DNA of 64,000 nt from Ilyonectria destructans. Lineage: Eukaryota > Ascomycota > Sordariomycetes > Hypocreales > Nectriaceae. Numbering within the stretch: the first letter of the stretch is position 1; each line of letters begins with the position of its first letter. Positions 1 through 9,974 of the stretch are shown here, piece after piece. The notes beneath the pieces are model-generated. The model ran no database searches. It worked only from the letters and a program-made list of their open reading frames with translations, and was not told the DNA's origin. The stretch spans positions 124,001 through 188,000 of the forward strand of contig JAHEWK010000036.1 of assembly GCA_020740775.1 (NCBI GenBank). Direction: 5' to 3'. The position numbers and the translations under genes were made by a program.

Positions 1-723
1 GAGAAGTATTACCAGCTTACCGAACAGGCCCTCGTGTACGTGGCTGGTATCCTCCTCCACCCAGCACTCCGAAAGAGCTATCTGAGTGAGCAGTGGAAGA
101 GAAACCCAGCCTGGGTTAGCAATACCGTGAAGTCTGTTAGAAAGATTTAGTCCACAGAGTACAAGAGCTACCAGCTCCAAGATAAGCAACAGGAGAAAGG
201 GCAAGAACTCGACGAGTTCGATCGCTGGAGGCAGAAGGTGTACAGCACAGCGAGCGAGGTGAAGGATAAATTCGACTGCTTTATTTATATAAGTAATTTG
301 AAGCCTTCTACCTAATGGCCAGGTTTTGACGATACTTCGCAGGGCTTATAAGTTGGGATTGGACAACAAACGGCCTTACAGTGGTGGCTTGAACCGACCC
401 AGCAAGAGAATTTTCCCCTCCTCTGCCGTATGGCCGTTGACATATTCTGCATTCCTCCGATGTCTACGGAAGCAGAGCGAATTTTCTCAGGCGCAAGACG
501 GCAGGTTACATGGGATAGAAGTAGCATATCTGCCAAAATGGTAGAGGCATGTGAGTGTATTAAAAGCTGGATAAGGGTTCCAAAGGGGAAAAGCAGGCCG
601 CTTCTTGCAGGGGTGTTTAGAGGAGCGGAGGATATCGACGCGGCTGTAAGGATTCTCCAAGAAGATATTGAGGTGGGCAAGGGGGAAGAAAGCGATAGCG
701 AGGCTAGCGAATTGGTAGCATAG
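1..723 (+). pseudogene. hAT transposase C-terminal region, interrupted by three stops
   Basis: The protein reads continuously in frame 1 except for stops at 148-150, 313-315 and 349-351. Hallmarks are an L-T-E-x-A-L-V-Y-V-A-G segment near the start, a W-W block around 382-387, and the C-terminal motif with M-S-T-E-x-E-R followed by an acidic tail. It resembles the hAT gene at 13.3-15.1 kb in domain but is clearly a different family. The 5' part is off-window. A decayed transposon gene, not a host gene. Confidence 0.75.
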
Positions 724-835
724 GTAGGCAGGCAATGCGAGACATCTTTGAGGTGCCCAGTGGTAAGGTGTATGTCGGCACCGAGGTTACCAAAGACAGG
801 GGGGGAAAAAACAAAGGAATTAGATATTGATTCAT

Positions 836-922
836 ATGAAACTGAAACCGGTTTCATATGAAACCGAAACTATACTGGCGTCCGGTTTCATGAAACTGAA
901 ACTCACCCCAGTTTCAGTTTCA
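836..922. repeat. Subterminal inverted/direct repeats, GAAACTGAAAC type
   Basis: Several copies of GAAACTGAAAC, GAAACCGAAAC and the inverted GTTTCAGTTTC are packed into under 100 bp just inside the presumed right end of the hAT remnant. Such clusters are commonly transposase-binding subterminal repeats. Confidence 0.6.
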
Positions 923-1085
923 TAGCGTGTCTATCCAGCACTGGATTCGGTGACTATATCGTAACTAGTATGAAATATGATTCTGACGCAGAGACCTGCG
1001 TGTTTACTAGCATCTCAATTGGCTTGCTGAGATCCGTGTTACTGCGAGCGAACCTACCCTACATGCGCCGGATAGGGGATACTTT

Positions 1086-1314
1086 GCATGCCACCTACCT
1101 GTAATGGCAGGGCTGGTATCTCTTAACGCCACCGGGCCGGTTATCGCCGCTCAGATAACATGCACTTCATCATCTCTCACGTTGCAGATATTCTTCCTGG
1201 AATCCGGCCAGGTAGCCCATTCAAAGCTATAAAATTAGATTGCTGTTGAACAGATGTAATTCTGGGATCTTGTTAGGCCGATGGTTTCAGTTGCAAGATA
1301 CTTGGTTTGCTATA
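1086..1314. repeat. Dispersed repeat of unknown type, copy A
   Basis: About 230 bp aligns in the same orientation with 23061-23302. Shared stretches include a GGGCTRGTAYCTCTTA block, an AACATG block, TAGCCCATTCAAA, and a G-ATGGYTTC...AGATAC block near the right end. No ORF and no inverted ends are visible. Probably a degenerate interspersed element. Confidence 0.55.
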
Positions 1315-1461
1315 GATTAACGCAGTGCTGGGCGGTACCGGCTAACATATCTTAGCAGTGTGTCGAATTTTTTACCAAACGCGTGTCACGCGTTGGACGC
1401 GTCGGACGCGTTGGATCGCGTACTTGAATTGGCACTCTGCAGCAGGCCACAGATTTGGAAA

Positions 1462-1771
1462 GACTGCCTGAGTCACCCCGAATCTGGACAGACTAATAGT
1501 CAGACTGTTAGTCTGGGACCCTCGGACTGGACTACTGGTCAGTCTGGTAGAAGTCAGACCGAACCATCAGTCCAGTCCAAGAGACGTAGACTGGACCGTC
1601 GGTCTAGTCCGAGAGACGCGGACTGGACCGTCAGTCTAATCCAAGAGACGCGGACTGGACCGTTAGTCAAGTCCGAGAGACGCAGACTGGACCAATAGTC
1701 CGTGGACTACTAGTCTGGACTGCAGTTTGGACTAATAGTCCAGTTTTTGGTCTGGACTATTAGGAGCTCTG
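1462..1771. repeat. hAT terminal block with AGTCTGGAC-type subterminal repeats
   Basis: Dense direct and inverted copies of AGTCTGGAC/GTCCAGACT-like words end in GGACTATTAGGAGCTCTG at 1771. The same architecture and an almost identical end (GGACTATTAGGAGCGCTG) close the hAT element at 15241-15512, in the same orientation. This is therefore a right-end fragment of the same hAT family. The matching left end and transposase were not found beside it. Confidence 0.6.
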
Positions 1772-1779
1772 GCGAGCCT

Positions 1780-1893
1780 TCATTTCTTCTGCTGCATGTA
1801 CGTGATAACGGGAGTGCGGTCTACGGGCCAAATACCACTCTTGGTGAACCCAGAGATGATGTTATGCTTCGTAAATCCGGCATCAAATATATC
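1780..1893 (-). pseudogene. Relic of a pogo/Fot1-type transposase C-terminus
   Basis: On the minus strand a short open segment reads like the region after the third catalytic Asp of Fot1/pogo transposases (F-T-K-H-N-I-I-S-G-F-T-K-S-G-I-W-P), then a stop at 1782-1780. Upstream the frame is lost. The hAT terminal block at 1462-1771 abuts its 3' end. Only about 35 codons are recognisable. Confidence 0.5.
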
Positions 1894-2097
1894 CTGATAT
1901 ACGTGTCACGGGCCAGATGAGATCAACTCAAGAGGTAATGCCACTGTATTGCGAGAATACTACGATGGAGAGGAAAGAGAGAAAGCGGGCAGGCGCGTAG
2001 ACGCGTAGACGCGTTGATAGTCCCTGTGGCCTGCCCCGTGCGCCCTAGTTACGTATCGGCCCCACCCTGGGTCAAGCACTCCGGACGTTCCCGTCAC

Positions 2098-4260
2098 AAC
2101 CACCAAAACTCGTCAATTTCACTTACACGAAAGTTGGCCAACATAAATAGCTACCTAAAAGAAGTTACCTCTATTGATTATAGAAATGATTGGAGGTAAT
2201 TGTTTTGACTCTGTAATGCTGTGCGGGGTACGCGATATATGCAGGCCGTGCTATTGAAATATTGTCAGTTCAATCACCAAGCTCCTCACCGCTCTTTCTC
2301 GTGTTTTTTGGTCTTTGTCTTTGACAACGACAAAAAAAATGCCTATCTCGCGGCTTCGATGGGAATATACAGAGGACGACATGGCTGAGGCTATATTGGA
2401 TATTACTGATAATGGCTTTTCACCCTCTCAAGCGGCTCAGAGACGGGGAGTGCCCCGAAGGACTCTAATCGACAGACTTAACGGCCAGGGAGCCGTGAAA
2501 GAGCAGATTCACCCTCACCGACGTTTGTCCAAGAATCAAGAGGACAGATTGGCTTTCTGGATACTCCGTCAGGAATCCTTGGGCTATGCTCCGTCCCACA
2601 ATCAGGTCCGCGCTTGCGTCATGGGCTTGTTGAGACAGCAGGATGAACATCCCGAGTTAGGACGCAATTGGGTGATCAGATTTATCAAGCGCCGCACAGA
2701 CCTGAAGACCAAGATGGGTAGACGTCAAGAAGCCAACAGGTTCGACTCTTTCACGCCTAAGGCAGTTCATTGGTACTTTGATATCAGGGAGGGCCAGTAT
2801 GGCTGGATCAAGCCTGAAAACACCGTCAACGTTGACGAAGGGGGTATTATGATTGGCTTCGGCAAGCATCTATCTGTATACCTTGTCAGTGCTTGAAATT
2901 TGACCGACTAATCCTTTTTATTTAGGCTTAGATAGCCTGGTTGTCGGAAGCGCGGACCGAAAGCGGAAGGCAATTCTCAAGGGACCACAAACTCGAAATT
3001 GGACTTCATTTATCGAAGCTGTCACTGCTGACGGCCGCGCCTTAATCCCTGGCATAATCTTCAAGGGGAAAGAACTCCAGAAACAGTGGTTTATTGAGGA
3101 ATTCAAGAAGGTAGCAGACTGGTATTACATAACTTCGCCTAACGGGTGGACTGACGACCACATTGGAGTTGAATGGCTTGAAAGAGTCTATCTGCCCCAG
3201 ACCATGCCTGCCGACGACTCTGACGCGAGACTGATCATTTTAGATGGTCATGGGAGTCATGCAACGGTATGTTCTTCGTTTTCTTCAGCTCAAGATCACT
3301 ACTGAGTGACGGAAGGATGAATGGATGGCCACGTGCTTTTTGAACAACGTTTATTGTTGCTACCTGCCAGCACACTGCTCTCATGGGCTCCAGCCGTTGG
3401 ACAATGGAGTATTCAATGCCTCCAAAGCCGCATATCGACGAGAGTTGGAAAAGTTCGCTTCATTGACTGATTCCACTCCAATGGACAAGGTCAATTTCAT
3501 CAGGGCCTACGCCAAGGCGCGTCGAGTTGGAATGACTGAGAAGAATATACTCTCTGGATGGAGGGTTACTGGGAATTGGCCGATCTCACGTGCCAAAGCG
3601 CTGCGGCACCCAGAAATCCAAGAAGATAGGCCAAATGGCAGCCCAAGAGCGACTCCCGAACCCACGCCGTATTTTGGCTCGGACGATACACCAAAGACGA
3701 GCCGTCAAATTCGTGATCTTGGGCTGAACAAAACACCAAAGACACGAAGACGGTACAACGTAATAGCAAAGGGCTTTGAGGCTCAACAGCAGACGGTAGC
3801 GGCGCATACTGTGAGGATTGCTAGCCTAGAGGAGGAATTGGCTCGCCTGAAGAGAGGGAAGAAGAGGAAGGCCGTGCCGAATCCTAACAAACGTTTTATG
3901 ACTCTTGGTGAGACTCTAGCTGGTGGAGAAGCCATACCCGAAGAGGAGACTCAAAATATGCCTGTTGTGGTGGAATGTGGCTGTTCAGACGAGCCGGAGT
4001 CAGAATCGGAGGCTGCCTCGGTCATTGAAGTCAGAGAGGAAACCATACCCCATCAACCAACCACGCGATCAGGGCGGCTTATCAAAAGACCCAGGATTCA
4101 ATAGAGAGATTCAATTATTATTTATAAGACGAAATCTTTTGCGCATATCTCTCATTTTGGTCAAGTTCTGTGTAAGTAAAGTTGTTGATTTTTGGTGTTG
4201 CTTTTTTTTTTTTTGCGTGGCGAAAGAGTGGGGTTGGCGAAAGTGTGGTTGTGCATGGTA
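2098..4260 (+). mobile_element. pogo/Fot1-type DNA transposon, copy 1
   Basis: The transposase gene is flanked on the right by a terminal repeat that ends GTGCATGG at 4258, followed by TA (4259-4260). It matches the end of copy 2 at 46491-48704. On the left, 2098-2190 matches the inner part of copy 2's terminal region (CACCAAAACT onward), but the outer 50 bp or so of the left inverted repeat is not recognisable. The element therefore has a coding-competent gene but probably only one good end. Confidence 0.75.
2339..4104 (+). CDS. pogo/Fot1-type transposase, DDE superfamily, apparently intact
   Basis: Three exons, 2339-2861, 2926-3266 and 3316-4104, join in frame to 550 aa. The first intron (64 nt) starts GC rather than GT; the second (49 nt) is GT-AG. 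The N-terminus carries a psq-like helix-turn-helix (DNGFSPSQAAQRRGVPRRTL, about 24-43) followed by a CENP-B-type DNA-binding region. The catalytic triad reads D166 (NVDEGG), D281 (ILDGHGSH) and D317 (LQPLDNGVF), giving DD35D spacing. The C-terminal tail is basic, then acidic. The ATG at 2339 is chosen because copy 2 has its start at the equivalent place. It should cut and paste an element with TA target duplications, but the left end looks damaged. Confidence 0.85.
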
Positions 4261-5225
4261 CTGCTTACGATATAGTCACTGAATCTACCGTGCTGAGAGC
4301 TTCCGTCTGGTATCAATTCCATGATTAGAGATATATTCCCGAGTCGTCGATTTACAGCCGATAGAGACATGTCCGTGACGTGGCGCAGTGAATCTTTATT
4401 GTTACGATCAATGTGGGGGAACGACCCAAAGCCTAGATTAAGCCAAGCCCAGTCCGCTTGAAAGATGTTTGTCTCTCAACCATTTTCGTCCACTCTCGCT
4501 ATCCCATATCATATCGTTTTATCAACGAAGACGGGAGTCCGCTGGTCTCGTGGACCTGCGCCCAAGCCAAAATACACCCCCCGGACGGATGTGCCAGCGA
4601 CTTCGCAGATCCCCCGCAAACCTTCATGTGGAGGCTCAACTTCCGCGCCCCCGTCGTTCAACCTTACGTGCGCAAGCTGAATAACGAACTCAAGAACACA
4701 TTCTCATCAGACACCAGGCTGGCGCGAGAAGAGCGCGAAACCGGCGCGGGTGGAATAGTGCAACGACGATCCAAGGTTTTTCGTGAGGCATGACAGGATG
4801 TTGGCCCCTAGCGGCCGGTCATTGGCCAGCGAGCTGTGAGCAGAGGGAAGTCGAAGGTGGGTCCAAGTTGTGGGCGCTAGGCGGGCAGTTTCACGGTGGC
4901 CCCCAGACCGAGGAATCGGTTGGTTGCTGAGCATGGGGAGTGAGATCTCAGATGATTTGGGCCACAGATGGGGATCCAACGCCTCCAACGATTGGAAGTG
5001 GTTCGTTGATTACGCACCCTGCGGCTTGGCCCGAATGGCTACCGAAAGTTATGTCTGGGTATTTGGACTCATCCACTCTCATGTGTCCAGAATGGTCAGA
5101 GAGAAAGTCGTCTGCTACATAATCTCTGTGCCCACCACCATGGCACCATCGAAGTCGCCAGACAATTCTCTCCCACCGTGCTCTGTCATCACCACCCCTT
5201 CTGTCTACTTGCCATCTCCTGAATC
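4261..5225. other. No recognisable gene; left flank of the nested hAT
   Basis: About 1 kb between the pogo right end and the hAT start codon. An open frame at 4458-4793 (+) resembles nothing I know and has no clear start. The hAT left terminus should lie here, but neither the expected CAGCGCTCC end nor a GGTGACTC target copy could be found. Confidence 0.4.
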
Positions 5226-5717
5226 ATGTCTTCTATCATGGATTTCTCTGAGACTGCCAGTGCTATTGGCAGCGCCAGCCACCTGGATGATTCTGAACTT
5301 ACAGTGGCCACCCGTGCGCTGACACCATCGTCTTCGTCAACTCCTAGCATCTCCCGCCCAAAGGCATCTCCTGTTTGGGAGTATTGTCGAATAGAAGAAG
5401 GCAAGAGCACTCCGGCAGCCTGGGTCGATTCCAAGGGAACGAAATGGTGGCATTGCCAGCCCTGCTTCGACAAGAAAAGAGAGAAGAAATACAATTACTC
5501 AGGTGGATCGTCCACCATCGTCAATCATTTGCGCAAGGAGCACAAGATTTTGATCTCTGGGAGACAAGAAATCCGGCGGGAAGTCACGCAAAATCGGCTT
5601 GGAGACATCGCTGCATTCCTGGCCAATGAAAGCCTACCCTCCGCCAAGAAACGCAAGGCGACGGCCGAGGCAGATGCACTTGACCAAGCCACCCTGCGCG
5701 AGCTGTACTGCCGCTAC

Positions 5718-5732
5718 ACCGTCGCCTGCAGT
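5718..5732. repeat. LINE target-site duplication, left copy
   Basis: ACCGTCGCCTGCAGT occurs here and again at 13268-13282, exactly flanking the LINE. Both copies are in the hAT reading frame. Confidence 0.9.
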
Positions 5733-6260
5733 CGGCTACGCAGACGACACAGCAATCCTGTGCATGGGCGACACGGTAGAGGAAACAGCGGCTGTAGCGT
5801 CAAGATCTGTCGAAGAAATGGTCCGCTGGGGCGCGGCGAACGGAATATCTTTCGACCCTAAGAAGACGGAAGTCATGCACTTCTCCCGGAGCAAACTCGA
5901 GACCACACCGTCCATACGCCACGGCGATGTCGAAAAACACCCCGAGGCAGCAATGCGCTGGCTAGGCATCTGGCTGGACAGCAACCTGTCGTTCCGAGTC
6001 CACGTAGAGAAATGGACGGCTAAAGCCCAGGCTGTGGCCTACCATCTACGAGGACTCACCAACACGATACACGGCCCACTACCTAGTGCCGTGCGAAGCG
6101 CCGTCAGAGCATGCGTTGAACCGGTTCTGCTCTACGGTACTGAAGTATGGTACCCAGGCGCAACCCAGCCGCGGTGGAACCAGCCGTCCAAAGACCGACC
6201 ATCAGGTATCCGGCATCTCCTGCGGAGAATGACCGACGCCATCGTGCATTCCATGCGAGC

Positions 6261-6266
6261 CATACT
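6261..6266. repeat. Target-site duplication CATACT, left copy
   Basis: CATACT precedes the left inverted repeat and recurs at 11652-11657 directly after the right one. Removing the element plus one copy restores the LINE reading frame. Confidence 0.9.
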
Positions 6267-6299
6267 TACGGAAGGCTATATCTTACACTGGGTCAAAAC
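6267..6299 (+). repeat. Left terminal inverted repeat, 33 bp
   Basis: Identical to the reverse complement of 11619-11651; similarity fades inward into T-rich sequence on both sides. Confidence 0.95.
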
Positions 6300-6557
6300 C
6301 CGTTTTCCATCGATTTTAGTCTATACAGGGACCCCACCCTACACCCCATGTCCCCACCCCCAGTCCCCACCCCACCCCGGTATATAGATTAATTCACATC
6401 GAAACCTAAGTTACCTTGATACCTGAAACGGAACAAATTTGAGTGGGCGGCCCGGCCGAGGGCGAACGGCCACGTAATTCCTCGTCCACTCCCAAGCAGT
6501 GTCGTCCGCGCACATTCATCCTTTCAACACCATGTACTAAATCTATTACCCTTCGTT
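6300..6557. other. Left subterminal region of the 5.4-kb transposon
   Basis: Non-coding stretch holding a C-rich run of CCCCACC-like words (6334-6378) and the promoter side of the 401-aa gene. No clear TATA box. Confidence 0.5.
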
Positions 6558-7763
6558 ATGGCCCCAACACTCGTATACTGCCCAGCCCGGGTCCGTACTC
6601 AACATACCTCGATCTTACGGGACAACCCCTCTTGGGTCTCCTGTCCGTATTGTGGTAGCCCCCTAGCCGATAAGCCCTCTGACGCTGCCTCCGACGATGA
6701 CCTCGAAGAGGTAGACTTCCAGAGCCTACCCGACCGCACCCGAAAGGCCTTTTCAGCGACCGAACGCCCCCAACCAGGACTGTACGCCTCAAACACCGAG
6801 TCGCAAGCGGCACACCCTCATCGAGCCGGCGCAACCAATTTCTCATCTGCTCTTCGAGAGGCGGATAAAGCTCGTCAGGCCAGCATTCGGAACGACAAGA
6901 CTAAGGCCGAACGGAGCAGTACGGAGCTTATACAGCCCCGTAAGATCGGAATATCGTTGTACTTGTACGCTGGGAATTACTGTACGGCCGAGTCTGGTGG
7001 CATCGAGACCCTTGAGTGGTTTGATGTCATGGCCGTACATAGGTTTCCAATGGCCGTACAGTTCAATACGGCCCTGGAAGCAGATACACACCAGCAGTTG
7101 ATGTCCGCCCTTATTAAACGGTTCTTTTCGAACTCAGGAGAGTGGGCAAAACTGGCTGAACGGGAGTGGACGGCTATTCCCATCGATGGGAAGCCAGCAA
7201 GCCTGAACTTGAACGTTCGATTCTGTGAGGCAGCGTACGAGTCTACTCAGCTCTGGACATTCCTGCGGCAGACGGGACTTCTTCCTCGGTCGGAAATCCG
7301 CCTGCACCTACGCACCGGCGTCTCGGCCAACCAACCAGAACGGGACGAAAAGGTTAGTACGAAGGGTAAAAGGCCCGTATTGGCCTATCCACAAGGACGC
7401 AAGCGCAATACGTCCGAGGCCCCAGCTAGTACTACAGTCAAGGCCGAGAAACGCTCTACTTCGACAGTCAAACGAATCAAGACAGAACCGAGTGGGCCAG
7501 TACGGAAGAACGACAGAAAGGCGTCTGTCAAGACCGAGGCCACTAAGTCTACCCAGAAGGAGCCAGTCAAGGCAGAGGTAGACATAATCGTTCAGGAGAT
7601 AATAGTTGCGGATGAGCCTGTACGGTATGGATCTGAAAAAGGTAGTACTGACGACGATTGCGAAGACGCTTTTAGGGATAGCCTCTCGCAGTCCGACCCC
7701 TTCGCAGTATTTAAAGGTACACGTTCACACGCGAAAGTTTCTGAACGGGCCTCTTTGGAGTAG
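6558..7763 (+). CDS. Transposon-borne 401-aa protein of unknown function
   Basis: One uninterrupted frame from ATG 6558 to stop 7761-7763. I do not recognise the family. Visible parts: an N-terminal CPYCGSP knuckle with a second Cys further upstream (a possible partial zinc site, about residues 8-32), an acidic stretch, a central region with several Trp (about 130-250) that looks folded, and a low-complexity basic tail. That tail (about 290-345) contains four psi-K-x-E motifs in a short span (VKAE, IKTE, VKTE, VKAE), the SUMO-attachment consensus. It is the only plus-strand gene in the element, transcribed toward the transposase's 3' end; 22 bp separate the two stops. Being inside a young element, it is probably an accessory or DNA-binding protein of the transposon rather than captured host cargo. 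Undetected introns are possible. Confidence 0.7.
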   Translation: MAPTLVYCPARVRTQHTSILRDNPSWVSCPYCGSPLADKPSDAASDDDLEEVDFQSLPDRTRKAFSATERPQPGLYASNTESQAAHPHRAGATNFSSALREADKARQASIRNDKTKAERSSTELIQPRKIGISLYLYAGNYCTAESGGIETLEWFDVMAVHRFPMAVQFNTALEADTHQQLMSALIKRFFSNSGEWAKLAEREWTAIPIDGKPASLNLNVRFCEAAYESTQLWTFLRQTGLLPRSEIRLHLRTGVSANQPERDEKVSTKGKRPVLAYPQGRKRNTSEAPASTTVKAEKRSTSTVKRIKTEPSGPVRKNDRKASVKTEATKSTQKEPVKAEVDIIVQEIIVADEPVRYGSEKGSTDDDCEDAFRDSLSQSDPFAVFKGTRSHAKVSERASLE

Positions 7764-7785
7764 AAGATCTTCCCTATAGTTAGTC

Positions 7786-9451
7786 TCAAGCTGATCCTGT
7801 TTCTGAATTTATATCCCATTCGTTCTCGGAACCGTCCGTTCTTCCACGTACATGCCCGTCCAGGTCAAATCCTCGCATCCTCAACGTATCCTCTAAATGT
7901 TGGATACCTCCGGTTGGCGGCTCCTGGAGCTGTAATTTAGGGTTGACTCCGGATTTGTAGTGGTCTTCGAGACTTTCCCGTAGGTAAACGTATGAGCGAT
8001 AAAGCGGGATCTCGATACCATTCACACGGCGCTGTTCGCTCCCTTCCCTGATCGAACGGCTGAGTACGGACGTGCAGAGCGCTAATACCTCGGCAGAGAG
8101 ATACGAGGATAGATCGAATGATCTGTAACCAAGAAGTTCCTCCATCTCCTCTAGTACGGCCGGGATAATTGGCTCCCTGTAATCCTCCGTACGGGACTGT
8201 TCAGGGTGGTGATAGAGGATGTACGGGACCCCAGGAACGACGTGAGGTCGGTTGGACTGTTTGCGGATGTAATGATTGTTCCATACCCGTACGAAGCTGC
8301 GCAGATCCGTATCTAAAGGTTCCATATATATATATAGAAGGGCAATCTGGTCGTAGATCTGACTTGGTTCGAAAAGCCCGATTGTGTGTAGGGTCCCGAA
8401 GACAGTCTGCACGTATTAGTTAGTAACGGGGCGTTTGGGGACGCTCGAAGGCGCTCGAGAGTATCCTTACCCGCCAAAACTGCGAACGGCCTTTACAAAG
8501 ACGATTCCACCAGCTCTCGATCTTGACGTTATGGATGCTCTTGCCGTACACAAAGCAGTCCTTAAACTGAATTGGTACAGCCTCGCCCGTAAGTGGCTGT
8601 ACCCGTTCGCGTCCGGTCTGACTTGAGTGGTACCAATGGAGGCCAGCAACAACCGGGGTTTCCTTCCCACGATCAGCCCGTATAATCCGAGGCGTAAAGC
8701 CAAGTTCGCGAACGACCGAGAGATATTGGAGCCCAACGCCGATGGACGTGTGCGTACTAAAGCCGACGAAAAACCAAGGGATATATCTCGAGTACGCGTC
8801 AATCCCCGCGTAGACCTCAAAGCCGTATGGCTTTAATTTATCGTACGCATCGATAGACCAGATGAAATTTGGCCCAGGGCAGGTCCAGCCCGTACGGCGC
8901 CGTCTGAACTCGTCCAGCCGGTCTCGGAAGCGTCGTTGGTGGACCTCTTTATAGGCAGAGTAGAGGACATCTCGGCTCGTGGACAATCCTTGTTGGCGCA
9001 GCTCCGTTCGGAGGTATTCGCGCCCGTACCCTGCTAAACGGCGCGTTGGGTCGACCGCTTGGGCGATACAATCAACGGCCTGTTCTCGCAAGGTAATATT
9101 TTCCTCTGGAGTATGCCGCTTGCGAAGGCCCATCTCTTGACGTAGCCGTATCAGGCCTCTTTGGGTAATAGAAAACCCCTCGGATTGTAGTACTTGGACT
9201 AGCCGTTCGTCCGTAAGGTAGTGTTCGAAGAAGTGGAAGCGTAAACGGTCCCGGAGGGCGTCAGTCACTTCCGTACGGCCCTCGCGTTGGAAGCCCCAGA
9301 GTCGAAGAAAACGCTTCAAGATAGTTTCAGAAACAGAGACACTCAGGTCCGTCCGGAGCCATTCGCATATGGCCGCGTTCGTCCAGCGTAGTTGCCATTT
9401 CACGCGGATTTGTTCTCGGTAGGGCTCAATATCGATCTTTTGTCGCGGCAT
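7786..9451 (-). CDS. DDE integrase-type transposase of the 5.4-kb element
   Basis: Two exons on the minus strand, 9451-8471 and 8406-7786, are joined across a 64-nt GT-AG intron (GTAAGG donor, ACTAAC branch, TGCAG acceptor) to give 533 aa. The N-terminus (1-190) is helical with helix-turn-helix-like segments. The catalytic core matches the retroviral-integrase/IS3 fold pattern: D201 in FIWSIDAYDKLKPYG, D260 in IIRADRGKET and E312 in HNVKIESWW, with 51 residues between the last two. Exon 2 carries IRKQSNRPHVVPG, which I recall from fungal integrase-core proteins. It is expected to cut at the 33-bp ends and give the 6-bp duplication seen. The frame is intact. Superfamily name (IS3EU) is tentative. 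Confidence 0.88.
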
Positions 9452-9974
9452 TAGATCGGCGTTCGCGGTGTCGTTCGACGTCGCTCGGGGTCGCTATGAG
9501 GCCTTTAGAGGCGTTCGGGGGTATACGGAAGATATTTCGATAAATTAATAATTAGTTAGAAGTCAAGAATTAAGGAAGGGAAAAGTAGAGAGCATGAAGT
9601 CTATTTCTAGCCCGTACGAGCGCGAACCCACCCGGACGGAGCCGGACTATCTAGAAGACCGAAAGACTAAAACGGACATGAGCAGGAGCTTACGCTCCTG
9701 AACAGGCTCGTTCGTCCAGCCCAAAAAAAAAAACCGAAAATGCCCAAGTCTAAGCAAATGGCGCCGTACGAATGCTCACCTAAACTGAGCGCACCCGTAT
9801 AGACAAGAACGGGATGTTACAAACCCTTTTCGAAAAGTGATGCCGACCGACAAATGCGAAGCCAAACGGCGGGCCGTTCGCTGGTATACTGTCCTGAACG
9901 CCAACGAAGACAACTTAATCAGAATCAGAATCAGAATCAGAGTCGTCCAGAAAAAGTTAGCCTTCCGTTTAGAG
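9452..9974. other. Region between the transposase start and the DUF3716-like gene end
   Basis: Holds the transposase promoter, several GTACG words, a perfect stem-loop CAGGAGCTTACGCTCCTG at 9684-9701 and four tandem TCAGAA hexamers (about 9920-9940). One very short ORF is listed separately. Confidence 0.5.
9594..9701 (+). CDS. Possible 35-aa micro-ORF opposite the transposase promoter
   Basis: ATG 9594 to TGA 9699-9701, a charged peptide rich in Arg, Glu and Asp. Its last codons coincide with the stem-loop at 9684-9701. Nothing else supports expression, so it may be chance. Confidence 0.2.
   Translation: MKSISSPYEREPTRTEPDYLEDRKTKTDMSRSLRS

Larger units (their letters stand above)
1..943 (+). 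mobile_element. 3' part of a decayed hAT transposon
   Basis: Frame 1 reads as the C-terminal half of a hAT transposase, ending with the dimerisation-type motif (PPMSTEAERIFSGA, about 451-492) and a stop at 721-723. Stops at 148, 313 and 349 interrupt the frame, so this copy is dead. After the gene, 836-922 holds repeated GAAACTGAAAC/GTTTCAGTTTC words in both orientations, like hAT subterminal repeats. The segment ends in CCAGCACTG at 943, whose reverse complement CAGTGCTGG is a plausible hAT terminus. The left end lies outside the window and no 8-bp target duplication can be checked. Confidence 0.75.

Noticed and set aside
1445..1476. GAGTCACC at about 1469 as inverted copy of the hAT target GGTGACTC
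   Set aside because: Wrong orientation for a target duplication, and the surrounding sequence is not convincingly a zinc-finger exon.
1323..6323. CAGTGCTGGGCGG at 1323 as left end of a short hAT element ending at 1771
   Set aside because: The flanking 8-mers (GATTAACG and GCGAGCCT) do not match, and the two ends share only a few bases.
5599..6387. Single 262-aa ORF as one gene
   Set aside because: It is a chimera of hAT coding sequence, LINE reverse transcriptase and the inserted transposon's end; the duplications show the junctions.
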